From Combretum micranthum (taxonomy: Eukaryota; Streptophyta; Magnoliopsida; Myrtales; Combretaceae): DNA of 64,000 bases. Under the pieces are notes generated by a model. That model was not told the DNA's origin. It saw only the letters and a list, made by a program, of their open reading frames with translations, and ran no database searches. Location: contig JAMXBD010000364.1 in assembly GCA_024138025.1 (NCBI GenBank), positions 620,001 to 684,000 on the forward strand, written 5' to 3'. Both the position numbers and the translations under genes were made by a program. Of this stretch, positions 1 to 12,873 are shown in pieces (the stretch's first letter is position 1; each line of letters opens with the position of its first letter).

Positions 1-2664
1 AATTTGGGATATGAAATTTGAAGTATTCAATTTAATCTCTTATTAAATTCTTTATCACTATTTTTACTACTTTACTAGCACCATATGTTCTACTTTATGA
101 CATGAAAGGGTAACCTATTAGTCATAGATGGTGTTAAGGAAAGTGGTGGAAATTTAATGATATGGTGCATCTTCTATGTTTGCAAACAGACTAAATGATG
201 TTAAAAAGATAGTAAAAATAACCATAAAAAGTTTAATTAATTATTAAATTGCCTAATTTAAAGTTTAGATATAAATAGAATTTTTGTGCAAAGTGTAAGT
301 ATCAAATTTTAGATTTACTCATAAGAAAATAGAAAAGACAAACTTGACCTTAATTCTTTTTATTTAAAATTGCTTGAAGTGTTTTGATAATTGAAATAGA
401 ATAGAGGACATGATTGAAGTTTGACACTTAAAGTTGTACGAAGAGTTTAGAAATTACATGAGGTACTCATTTTTTTTAATTAAGTATTTGAATTTCATTA
501 TTTTATTTGTAGACCTATGACTCTATTTTATAATGTTCTCAATTTTAAGACTTTTGATTTTGAGTTTTAAAATGGAATATTAGTTTTATGTGTTGTACAT
601 TATATTGAGCAACAAAGAGCAACATTTTGTAATAAGATAAATTACACAAGAATTAACATTTTGAGGTAAATTCAAATAAGGTATTAATGCTTAAATGATT
701 TAAACAAGGAGCAACGTCATATAAAATGGCTAAAAATAAGGTATTAATATTTTCAGTGGTTAAAAAATAATCAATGTTTTAAGTGAGTGATAAATAAATA
801 CAAAAAAAGTACCCTTTCTTTGTAGTAGTTTATATATGTGGCTAGTTTGAATCTGGTAGGGATAAATATAAAAGATCACTACACTAGACTCGTGTGTGTG
901 TTGCACCTGTAAAATAAAACACGATTAATGGTGCATAGGGGCTGGACCAGACATGACCACTCTAGTACTTAAGTTACAAACATGTTGGTATAAGGGTGTG
1001 TATAAGTATGAGAGAGAGAGTCTAGGTAATATTACCTCTCCTATGGAATAGGTAGAGATGCTTATAATGGGAGAGATTCTTAGTAGTTAAGTGTGTTGTG
1101 ATATCATAGGCAAGTGGATGATTAACGACAATTGCTATGGATGTGGGATAAGTGCTTGAGTGGAGGAAACGTGCCCAGTGACCCAGTGTTTGGTGCCGTC
1201 TAGATGCAACAATAGGCAATTGGTTCCCTAAGCTAAAAGGACTGGCGTTTTAATGAGGCTCTAGGTCATGTCAAGATAAGTTAGGCTTAGGCTTAATAGG
1301 CCAACTCATGTGACTAATAAGTTGGATTGGACTTGAGAGGCTTGTGATCCATCTTCAATAATATATAACGCTGATTTCTAATTTTAACAACTTAATATGT
1401 TAATACCTTATTTATACCACATCATATAAAGTTGATCACATTTTTAACCAATTAAAAAGTTGGTACCTTCTTTGAATTTATGCTTATATATTGATACCTT
1501 GTAGTATAATTTACGCTTTGTAATATTGAAGGGCTAGAAGGAAATATGCAAAATTAGTTTGAAAAGTAAGGTGAACATATCTATTGGAAGTTAGTACCCA
1601 TAATGTTTTTCGCTTTTTATACACATATATGTGATTATAATATATTTATTATATATTTTTAACTTAAAATCTTGCATTGAACTATACTTGCAAAAATAAT
1701 AGTTCTTAGATGTAATTCTATATGATGAAATGTAATGAAATCAATTAATTGGTTTGAAAATGAATTAATTCAAACCCAATCACTTTTGAAGCAATTCGAG
1801 AATAGGGGTATATATTGAATCATTTTAAATATGATTCAATTGACTCATCCCCAAACTAAATTGAACTTAAATATGAATTGCTTTAGTTTCAATAACATCC
1901 ATTCATTCATAAAAATGTCAATTATAAGATTTTGTTAATTTGAAGATCTACCATATGTAACACTTTTCACAAGTTTAGAAATAAATCATGAAATAGATAG
2001 AAATATACAAAAGTGATAGGGTTTTAAAAAATGAAATTAAGCAAGAAACAGTTTTAGGTTCCTATAGATGATTATTTGAGTTATAACAGGTATGTTTATT
2101 TATCTTTTTCCTTTTTAGTAGAACTTAAATTGTAGACATTTTAATATTATTTACCATTCTTATTAGTTGTTAAAAAATATTAGATAATGATAATGTAAAA
2201 ATATATCCTATATAGTTATAGTATAGACTTCAGAATTGGTATAAGATTTGAAAACATTCACACGTGTGCTCAGGGTTTCAAAAAATTAAAATCTATATTA
2301 TAACTTTTAGTAAACCCTATGAAAATATCACTGGATATGCTATAAGTTAAACAAATGGATTATTCCCTCCCTCACCGTAATGATCTTCTAAATTTTCTGT
2401 CGACTGCAAAACGCTACAAGACAAGACATGGTTCCATCTCCAACTAACATTAAATTGTTGGCGCTATCACAACTCACCAAGAAAGCGCTATCGACAACAT
2501 AAGAAACATAGTAAATCCCCGAAACTAACCCTACTCTGTCTTCCTCCTCCATTATTAAACTTATAAAAGAACATGCAGTGAGACCAATACCTTGTATTCC
2601 AAGTGATGGGTATCATCCAGAAGTCTTCATCACAATGAAACGATGCTGACAAACTTAGTGTCTT
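1..2664. other. AT-rich intergenic region left of the ROPGEF gene
   Basis: No gene is supported here. The stretch is AT-rich with short homopolymer runs. Positions about 840-1360 are less AT-rich and look repeat-like (GA run near 1010-1020, and a segment near 1140-1200 with a 65-codon reverse ORF), but I could not assign this to a family. The last 300 bases before 2665 would hold the promoter and 5' UTR of the ROPGEF gene; I see no clear TATA box that fixes a start site. Confidence 0.6.
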
Positions 2665-2997
2665 ATGGCTGACATTCAAATGGAAAGCATGGCTAGGAAC
2701 AGAGAAGACACTGAAGCAAGACAAAGTAGTTTTCGCATCAAATGTGGAAAGGAAGTGAAGGGTTTCGCTGAACTGACCGAAGAAGAGAAGCGTGAGTGTG
2801 AAGGTGAAAGCGTGTCAAGCTCTGACTTTTTAACATCGGGACACGAGGATCATAGCTCTGAGGAATCATCGTCTTCTTCACCTCATTATTCATGCTGGGG
2901 TATGGACAAAGTTGAAGCAGCGGATATTGAAAGCTCGGTTTGGCCAAAATGAGGGTTGGAGAATCAAGGCTCACCAATGTCAGTAAAGCAAGGTCTT

Positions 2998-3041
<44 letters not shown>

Positions 3042-5829
3042 ATATTCCCTCTGTTTTCTTACATGTATTTCAGGTTGAGTTTTTTTATCCTTTTCGTTGA
3101 TGGGTTTTCAGAGGCCGAGTTGATGAAGGAAAGGTTGACGAAACTGCTTCTTGGCGAAGATATGTCTGGTTGTGGAAATGGGGTGTCTACAGCATTGGCC
3201 ATATCAAATACAATTACTAATTTGTGTGGTGTGTGCGCCCTTCCTTTTTTCTACTATATCTAAGTCCATATGATTGCTTTTGTGTTCCTTCGTTGACGTT
3301 TGCTTTTGTTGCTGTATTATGTGGCTGTAGCGACGCTGTTTGGCCAACTATGGCGTTTAGAGCCGCTACCACCTGAGAAGAAAGCAATGTGGAGAAGAGA
3401 AATGGAATGGCTTCTCTGTGTTAGCGATCACATTGTTGACTTGGTACCTTCATTGCAAACATTTCCAGATGGGACTAAGCTTGAGGTAGGAGTAAAACTC
3501 GCAGCTTCCATTATTGAAAGAAGAAAACGATAATTGTTCAATGATTATTGTTTCTCTTATGATGACTACATTTTAATTTTAGATGGTTTACTTTGACTGG
3601 ATAATTGAAATGATGCTGCTCACTGTTTAATGGAAGTTTAACTTACGTTCCATGAAGATGGAAACCGGACACTCGAATACTTTAGATGTAAATCATGGGA
3701 AAATCATGAACTGACAAGTTTAACGTTAGGAATAACCATGAAGCTCAGGTCAACATTAACTGAGAACTATCTGAAAAAGAAAATTTGGATTTGACAATAC
3801 GAGCTGGCAAAATAAAAATCTTTTTAATTCATTGAATTATCGAATGAACTGATATGCTCAAGCTTGATTTCTCGACTTTTCTGAACCTCTACTTAGGTCA
3901 TGACTAGCAGACCACGATCAGATATCTATATTAATCTCCCTGCCCTACGTAAGCTGGACAACATTCTCCTCGTAAGATTCTTGAGCACATGAAACTATGA
4001 TTTCATTCTAAATTGAAGTATAGAGCTCTAAGTTCACCTTGCCATTACAGGAAACATTAGATAGTTTCAAGGATGCAAGTTTTGGTATGTTGATCAAGGT
4101 ATTTTAGCTGTGGACTGATGGATCATCATCATTCCGACAATCTCTTCATCGACATGAGGAGAAATGGTGGCTACCAGTTCCTCAAGTTCCTTCTGGTGGC
4201 CTGAATGAAGATACTCGAAAAAGGTTGCAGAAAAAGCGTAATGCACTAATCAGATATTGAAAGCTGCTGTAGCAATCAACAGCATAACTTTAACAGAGAT
4301 AGAAGTACCAGAATCATATAGGGAAGCACTTCCCAAGGTATAATACTGATAGAATTTCACTTTACATGATCCCCAGATGTATGCATTAATTTGTTTGCTG
4401 TCACTCCTCAGAATATCCGTGCAACCTTAGTGATGTAATATATCGCTACATCACCTCAGATCACTTCTATCCTGAATGTCTCCTTGATTGCCTGGATTTG
4501 TCTTCTGAACATCAAGCTTTGGAGATTGCCAACCGCATTGAGGCCTCAATCTTTATGTGGCGTCCAAAGAAGATGCAAAACCAACTAAATGGCACAGTAG
4601 ATCGAATTCCAAATCATCGTGGGAGATGGTCAAGGAACTCGTAGTTGATGGAGACAAAAAGGATTTATTAGCAGATAGAGCAGAAAGCCTCTTGATGTGC
4701 TTAAAGCAGCGGAATCCTGGTCTTCCACAAACGACCTTAGAAATGAGCAAAATCCAGTGCAATAAGGTTGGTAGTTTGCCATTTCGAACTAGAGATACCA
4801 TCACATTTAATACCTAAATTTTGGCTGATTTTTTGATTAAGTAGGTAAACTTTAAGATTATCAATTCCATTATCTAAATGACTTTTTAGGTAAATGGTAT
4901 TATTTGTGTTAACTTCATGTAAAGCTATCTGTCTAATTGGCTTTTGTGTCAAAATATGGATAACTACATGTTCTAAACAATTATTTCAATGAAATATTCC
5001 ATTTAAGATGCTTGTAGGTAGTGTCAAGGCATCTCACAGGACAAAATTTACATAGTTGATTATTTATAATTGGCCAAATAATTAAACGTACTAAAAGGAA
5101 TATCTTCATTAAATTAATTGCTTATAACATTTGCCAATTCATGATTGATCATAATGCCAATTGGACAGTAAGTTCTGGATGAAATTAACTCAAGCAGTGT
5201 TGATAACCTGAAAAATTCAATTGGATATTGAAATAGACAACCTTAAAGCTTAGCTAGTTAATCAAAATATTTGACAGAAAGCAGTTAGCAAATGCGAATT
5301 AGCCCTTTGAAATATAATTGCATTAGTCCAAAAGCTGTGCTGATTAATTATTTTTATGCTTCTAGGATGTTGGAAAGCTATTTTGGAAAGTTACTCTAGA
5401 GTGTTGGAAAGCCTGGCATTCAATCATGGCTCGGATTGATGATATACTTTATGTAGATGACCTGGCCAGACATTCAGATGAGTTTTCCTCGAATGCCAGA
5501 GTAGGTTTGATCCCTCAAAACTGTTTTCCATTCCTTTTGCTGTGCCAACTACTGGAACACCATATAAGACGGGTTTTGCCACACCATACTTTTCTCGCAC
5601 ACATGTATTCAGCCCTGGAAAAGGTGGAAGCTCACCTTTTGTAACCAGCGGCAAGATCCCTCGATGTGCACAAGGGGCAAAAAAGGTTTTAACTGATTTT
5701 CTCAGCATTAATATGTCAAGGAAGATCTCGGGTAGCTCAGTAGAGGAATTCAGTTCCGTAACAACAAGAAGTGTAGAAGCATCGCCTTCTCCATCTGCAG
5801 CTGAATTTTCCAGAACAATGAATGTTTAA
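2665..5829 (+). pseudogene. ROPGEF: ROPGEF-like PRONE-domain Rop/RAC guanine nucleotide exchange factor, seven exons, frame-broken
   Basis: ROPGEFs activate plant Rho-type (ROP/RAC) GTPases at the plasma membrane through the plant-specific PRONE domain. Exons inferred from GT-AG sites and family alignment: 2665-2982, 3112-3228, 3331-3485, 3897-3971, 4051-4337, 4412-4766, 5366-5829. Family blocks seen in order: [108 protein letters not shown], and a variable serine-rich C-terminus ending ASPSPSAAEFSRTMNV. The start at 2665 opens an acidic, serine-rich N-terminus as is usual. Total coding length is near 1.77 kb, about full family length. The frame breaks near 2931-2949, 4068, 4115, 4245, 4430, 4560, 5382, 5423 and 5515; each looks like loss of one or two bases. 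Intron phases agree. It is either a recent pseudogene or an intact gene with assembly indels. Confidence 0.9.
3001..3039. repeat. (TA)n microsatellite in intron 1 of the ROPGEF gene
   Basis: About 19 uninterrupted TA units directly follow exon 1 and lie inside the inferred first intron (2983-3111). The tract is long enough to be length-variable between individuals. Confidence 0.95.
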
Positions 5830-6500
5830 CACACGCACCAGACGGGACAGGACACTGTTGCTTAAAGATAATAATCCCCGGTATCAAGTTTTACTGGTAA
5901 AAACACGTAGACAGTTCCTAGTAAAGAAATGTCTTGTGTGACCTACGAGTTGGGACTAGGTGCATTTTGTGGGCATCCGCTACTTCTGTTTGAGGTTGCC
6001 TGTCCCCGATTTGGGATAGAAATGTTGAAGCAAGAAGAAATTCAGTGATGAATTATATACGTAAAGCCTTAAGAACTTCGTTTGAGGATAGAGGGTTATA
6101 AAGTCCACGAGATTATTACGTCAATATAGCAACAATTGGAGGCATACAAAATATGGTATATAAAATGTATGGAAGTGTAATAATTTTTATTTACAATTTT
6201 TCAATTTTTATTAATGGTTATTGAAAAAAAGATGGGCTATATAAAAAAAAAAAGAGCACGTAATGCCTCGCTTTTTTTTTCCTCCCATTTTTTCCTCTTT
6301 TTACATAAATTGTTTTTACCCACATTTGGGACAAGAGCTTGATAAGGATAAGATATGATAAATAAAGAAAATATCAAAATTGTTGCTTCTTTGAAGTTGG
6401 ATCTCTCTATATTGGAGCTTTATGATCCTATCATTTCAAAATACAAGAGCAATTTATCCTAATTATAACTATTAAGGTAAAACACATTTCTACTATCATT

Positions 6501-6798
6501 AATAAAAATTACATAAATACAAATTAGACAAAAAAATCACTTAAATAGCGTCGCTATATTACATTTTGAGTGTGAGATACATAAATTTACATGTGTATCG
6601 TATAACCAAGATGTGATCAACGATCAAGGTTATTTATGTATCACATGTTGGATATGCGATATACATATTGTTTACATGAGTATCGCATGTCCAATATGAG
6701 ATACTTCAAAAAAAAATCAAGATCTCATTTTGGAATGCAACACAATGATACTATTTAGATAATTTTTTATCTAATTTGTATTTATGTAATTTTTATTT
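6501..6798. mobile_element. MITE with ~48-bp terminal inverted repeats
   Basis: The left end (6501-6548) begins AATAAAAATTACATAAATAC. The right end (6751-6798) is its reverse complement over about 48 bases with a handful of mismatches. The 298-bp element has no ORF, as expected of a non-autonomous DNA element. The interior has a second, weaker symmetric pair around the words ATCGTATAACC and GTATCGCATGTCC. I could not define a target duplication with certainty, so the superfamily (Mutator-like, hAT or other) is open. Confidence 0.75.
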
Positions 6799-7619
6799 GG
6801 CAAGCCGGTAATCATATAATTTCCTCAACTATTGATTTATAAATATCAAATCATAACTATTGAAGTTTTTAGTCAATATTTACTTAACTGTTGCACAAGT
6901 TTCTTATTTTCTATTTTCTCTCATTTTGTATAACTGTGAACTCATAATTTACAATAACTGGTAATATGGAAAACTAAATTTGAATATTTAACACATTCAA
7001 GCAACTCATCCTTTTAGAATATTTTCTTATATGATCAATAAAAAATAAAATCTAATTGGTGTCAAATAAGAGATTTCAGATGACAAATAGTAACTTACAA
7101 TGATTACCTACCAATTACTAGAGTTGTAAATGTTGTGGTAAGTAATTAATTTCTATACAATATACATACCATAATATATTATTATATAATTATAATATAA
7201 ATAATTGAATATTTGTTCATTTTCATTCGTTTGTTTATTTTATATCCTCATTCATTTTGTAACATCAATCATAAAAAAATGTTATAAGGTTCAAAGGTTA
7301 AAATTTTGTATATATATATATATACTGGGACTGCATCTATTAAAAAATATGTTCTCAAATTTGAATGCTTATTTTTATATGTTGACATAGATCTATAAGA
7401 GGTGTAGTTAAAATAAAATGAAAGACATAAACAATCATGCTTTATCCTACGTGCTTTAAATTTTAGGAAGGGACAATACATAGGGTTTGATATTAAAAAA
7501 AAAAAAAAAAGATTGATACATTAGCCTGTTTTCAACACAACCATTGCTTCCATGAAAAATGGCTTATATCAAGGCATTTCATCACGCATACACCATAATC
7601 TATATAATGCTATAACTAT

Positions 7620-7920
7620 AAATATTGTGTGTGTGTACACACACACACCATTTGTATGTGTATTTTATATATAAATTTCACTTATATATTATAATAAGAA
7701 GTATTTTTTTCATCATGTATATATATTTATGTTCATTTATATATATATATATATATATAGTATTTGTGCTTATACATAATTAGCTACATTTATATATATT
7801 TTAATATAAGCATTGTAATTATGATTTAATAAATTATATGGGTAAAAACACGCGTACATTATAATGATGATGAGTACTTTTTCGTCATATACATATATAT
7901 ATATATATCTTATATGTTAT
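7620..7920. repeat. GT/AC and AT microsatellite cluster
   Basis: A palindromic GT-run followed by an AC-run lies near 7626-7648. AT runs lie near 7739-7759 and 7889-7908. They sit just left of LTR copy A. Confidence 0.9.
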
Positions 7921-7942
7921 TACAACATAAATTATTTATATG

Positions 7943-10900
7943 TGTACAATAGTAAAAATATTCCGATAACACCGTTAGGATAAAAATAATACAAGGATTT
8001 CAAAAATATCAGTTTCATAATTTTTTGGTAACTAAAAATAACAGATATCGTAATTATACGCGTATTTTCTCACCACCAGTATTTTACTAGTCACATTTAC
8101 TTTACATTACACCATTTTTTACTATTATATACTATTTATTTATCTCTACTTTTTCTAACACCTACTCTTGCACTCTATACACCTATTATCTTTATTTTTA
8201 TCTTTCTCATAACTTTATATCACATCCACCTTACATATTATTTCTTTTAATACACAAAATTACAAAAAAAAAAAAAAAAATCTTTTCCTCTCTCTTCTTC
8301 AATTACCGGTGCCTCTCCTTACTCCCTCTTTCTTTTTTTTTTTTTTTTCAATTTTTCTTTATGTAAATCACTCAAAATTCACTTCTCTTTTTCATATAAA
8401 TACCCTCCCTCCTCTTTCACTTCATTCACTCTTTTACTACCCACAAAATTCACAACCAAAACTCTTCAAAATTTTTATCTCAAAACGCCCTCTAAACACT
8501 CTCCCAAAATACTCTCAAACCCTTTCTATATACACAAAACCCATTTACATATATTACTCCAAAATCCTCTTTAGGTAAAATCTTCTTTCCATATTTCTTT
8601 TATCATGTCATGTAACTTTACATAACCATGGTGTGAGTTTCCTAAACTTGTTGTTATGGAAGCTACACTATGTTCATGTATTGTTCATGTTCATGAAAAT
8701 CTATTTATCTAATTTTTATGTTGTTATTATGTTTTGCACATATTATTGTTGATATTATGTTAACTTCTTATATATATTTAACTAAATATATTTATGTAAT
8801 TATACATGATCTTTAGAACATATAAGCTCACTTGTTATTTATTTAATTTCATGCTTTACAATTTATTTATTTCATGCTATTTTAAGATTAGTCTTTCTAG
8901 TCTTGACTTGTCCTTATCAAGCCAAAATAACCTTTTATTTCTTTTATTTATTCTTTTTGGGACTGTTCTATTCTTAGTCCCGGGATACCTTGATAAAGCT
9001 AAGGTTCCCAATACTTGATATTTCTATTAACTTGCTTATTATATTACTTATTATGTCTTTCTTATGTTTTTATATTTTTATGATTTCATATTCATGATCA
9101 TGCATGAACATATTGATTTTTGTCTGAACAAGATAAAAAAGGAAATGTTTTCTTAAATAAAAAGATAGAAGTTGTTTTCCAAAATAAATTTTGTCATGTA
9201 AGAAATGATTTGTCATAAAGACTTAGGAATTTATCTTGGCAAATCTTTTCCAAAATTCTAGAGGAGTTCATCATAAGTTTTTAGTAACAAAAAAACATAG
9301 GAATTTTTAGACAATACATAAAGTAGATATATCATACATACACTTTACAAAACCATAAAATGGAAAAGTGCTCTTTAAAAATTAAAATTTCAAATTCTTG
9401 TTTGACGAAAGTTTTACTAAACTTCATTAAGAAAGTTTCACCAATACTCTAGAATATGAAGGAATAAAATTAGTTTGACAAAACACCAAGAAAGTTTCTT
9501 TCATAAGGATAAAATGATCTTACGAATAAAATTAGTAAACATCTTAGGAAATCATCTTACGTAAATGAGATAAACTCTAGGAAAGGTTAAGAAAGTGTAA
9601 AGTTTGATAGATTTTAACTACTCTCAAATAGTACTTAGAAATTACCGTCTCAATCTCTAAAAATTAAGCTATAAGAAACTTAGAAAAACAAATATCATCC
9701 TTTTAAAATATGAAAGACTAAGGAAATAGAATTAAAAAAGGGGAAAATACTCACTTAAAATAATTTAAGAAATTTCCAACAAGCTAAATGGAAATTTTCA
9801 AAGTGTTCCAAAATCTAGAAAACATTGCCTTTATAAAAATCATGATTGAAACTACTTCATTAAATTCATGCCTATGATATGAGTCAATATATATAAGTAT
9901 TCTGAAGGTTTTTCCAACTATAACATTTTGCTACAAGTATTTTTTTTTTTAGATAAGAAAAAGTTTGCAAAATTAAGTTTTGAAAACTAGAATTTTCATG
10001 GTTAATCTGTACTCTATAGTTTGGGACCCAAATGACTTTTTATTATAAGAATAACCTTAGAAATGAATAGATCTTTTCGAGTAGATAGAAAATGGTATAT
10101 TATATGTGAAATTCCAAGCTAAATTGAGCAAGTTATGACCATTTTAAATTAGAATTTCCACCTATATGAATTTTACCGCAACTAGAAAAATAGAGTTAGA
10201 AGTTTTGACTAGAACTTTCATGGAATACTCATTTTGGGTATTTCCTTTATTTAGGAATCGAAGTAGAGGACATATACTACCTCGAGGACTACTTCGACCG
10301 AGGGAGTATCATCATGGCCGAGTGAGTCTACTTCCCTTATTTTTCCGCTTATGTTTGTACTTATAAATTTAGTTGCACTAGGCTTAAGGAAAGATAAAAT
10401 TGAAAATGTATGTACTGATAACATATTGAAAGAATATTAAGTATATCGAGGCACGAAATGCTTGTAATAAATTGTATGTTTATTAGCACGTTGAAGTATC
10501 TGAAATTGGTTGATCACTTGCAAGAAATTGAACTATAATTGCTAGGCTCTAAATAAAAGTTGATACATGCACTTCATATGTTGAGTCACACTGCATTCGC
10601 TATTATACAATTGGTGAGACAAATGTATGATAGTAGTGGTAGGCATAACCAATATATTATATATGTGGCGAGTAGGAGCCGGTAAAAACTACATAAATTG
10701 ATGGCTAGTAGGAGCTGTAATAGCTACATGTTTTTTTGGCAAAGAGGAGCTGGTAAGATCTAAAAAAAAAAAAGGGTTTTAAAAGAAGTAATGGCCGTGA
10801 TGAGCCAGAATATCTAACCCTGAACGAAGGGCGTAATTCATTAACATATGATTCCCGGAAAATCATATGTCTTGTATGCTCACGTGCTTGTTGCATTGCA

Positions 10901-11396
10901 TTGTGTTGATTAATAAACTTGGTTGTTAGTTTGTTTTAAGTATGATTATTGGGTTATACTCACTAAGCTCGTAAAGCTTACGCCCCTATAGATATTTGTA
11001 TTCACAAGAACACTTGTTTTTGTACCCGATGTCTCCTCTTATCCGCATAAGTTTTCTTTTAGGAGCTTTTGAAGTAATTTAAAATCTCTTGATGTAGTAT
11101 TTAAATTATTGTAAAGACTATTAGTTATTTCGATCCTTGGAGTTTTAATAGGGGTATGCCCCTAAGAATCATATAATAGACCTTTAATTATTATTATTAT
11201 GATCTATTTTATTTCTAGATTTTTGTATGTTCATTATTACTTGCTTAGACCCCATTTCCCAAAAGCGTCTCCTATTACTGTGTTAGATGCCTTACATGTA
11301 ATACCGAGACTTTCGCATAACTAGGGTAGTCATTCTTAAGTCTTGATATTATATGTGGCGGACTGTCACGTTTATAGTACCCTTCAGAGCGTGATA
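7943..11396 (-). mobile_element. Solo LTR copy A of the TGTCACGCC family (minus strand, U5 shortened)
   Basis: Read on the minus strand, the copy starts at 11396 as TATCACGC (the usual TG is changed) and runs through GGGTACTATAAACGTGACAG, the pattern shared by copies B-G. It carries the reverse complement of the family's inner landmarks: the GGCTAGTAGGAGC array near 10640-10760, the tandem hairpin at 8883-8922, the module at 8975-9020, and the CT-rich and T-rich tract near 8250-8350. It ends TACA at 7943. ATATG flanks both ends (7938-7942 and 11397-11401), a probable 5-bp target duplication. About 230 bp of the usual U5 is missing just before the terminus. No internal retrotransposon domain is present. 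Confidence 0.72.
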
Positions 11397-12873
11397 ATAT
11401 GACTTATAGTATGCGATCTAAAATGTTATATAGGTATAATATGCATATGTATCACATATTACGCATATATATGTTAAGTATAAATTCTATAAATTATTAT
11501 ATGGAGTATTTGTGCAAATATAAATATGTGATATTCTTATAATGCATGATACCGGTCTAATAGATAATTATATCATATAATAATATATATATATATATAG
11601 TCCAATGATAATTAGAATTTACTTTATTCAATTCAAGAGGATTTGTGCTTGTTTTGCCTTTTTATTTGTTGAAATCCTCATGAATCTAACATATATTTGT
11701 TAAAATTGTTGTTTTTAGTTCAAATGTGTTAAAGAAAACAATTGATCATGACTTGAAGAAGAAAGAAACTAAAACAACAAGTTAGGCTATAACAAGGCAA
11801 TTTGCGATTGTGATTTTATTCCTGCGATCTCAAATGGTACCTTCAACCATGCATGTGGATAATTCAAAGAGAAAATTTTGAACAAAGACAATAGACAACC
11901 ACAGGGAAATCCATGCTTGCGATCAGGATGGGATGTTTTTCACAATGGCAACCATGGCATGAAACATGCTTGTAACTCCACCTACGAATGGACCCCTGAC
12001 ACCCGTTAAAAAGCTGTTTTGTTTATCTTATTTTGAATTTGCTACGTCAATATGGCACTCACTAAAAAACTCCCTAATTTTACACAACCTAACTTTAATA
12101 ATCGGTAAGAATACAATATAAAGTCTTGAAAACCTTTGAGAAAAGTCGCAAAGATCACTCCCAATTTTTCACAATTTAAGAATATTAAAATGTAAACAAT
12201 TTAGTTATAAGAAATTCGAATCATCATTAATGAAAATTTTCCTTAACTCTTTGCAATCAATGAGCAATAATAAATTAAAGAATTAATGAAGTAATTATTA
12301 AGGCTCTAATAAATTTGAAAGTAATATCAATCAACTTTGGAAAATAATTAAAAAACAATAAAATGTGCCTCGAAAATTCTTAAATAAGAATAGCAAAATT
12401 AATTACTAAGCAAAACCTTAACTTCAGCAATAAAGATAAATGTATCTTTAGATCATCAAACATATAGAATTAAAATAATATATAACAAGTAAATTTTCAA
12501 AAATCTTCACAAATAAATATTTTGTGAACTTATATTTAAAGATGATTGTAACCCTTTAAAACGCTATTCATAAAAGAAGTAGTCTCTTAAGAAAGTAACT
12601 TCTAAAGAAGGAACCTCTTAAAGGAGCTAATAACACTACCTCCTTAAGTAAGCAACACCTCATAGAAGTCACTCAAATCATGTAAATGATTTATTACATA
12701 ACAAAATATTCAAAACATAAAACAAGTAATTATAAGAAAATATAATTTAGAAGCTAAAAAATAAATACCCATAAAATGTTCCAGATTACCGATTTAATCA
12801 TTTGGTTATTCTAGACACATGGTACATAATAAGTAAATTAAAAACTATTACTACAATTTACGATAGTAGTTGT
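11397..12873. other. AT-rich spacer between LTR copies A and B
   Basis: No coding region is supported. There is an AT run near 11582-11600 and a somewhat less AT-rich stretch near 11640-12050 that I could not classify. From 12080 to 12870 the sequence is A-rich and featureless. It is probably decayed repeat DNA. Confidence 0.5.

Larger units (their letters stand above)
5830..7942. other. AT-rich intergenic region right of the ROPGEF gene
   Basis: No coding region is supported. It holds the presumed ROPGEF 3' UTR, one MITE (6501-6798) and several AT and GT/AC simple repeats. The short ORFs here are low-complexity. Confidence 0.6.

Noticed and set aside
1022..1219. 65-codon reverse ORF
   Set aside because: No recognisable domain, no splice context, and it lies in repeat-like DNA.
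8309..8578. 89-codon forward ORF rich in F, L, S and Y
   Set aside because: It is the reverse of the CT/T-rich leader of LTR copy A; the composition is low-complexity.
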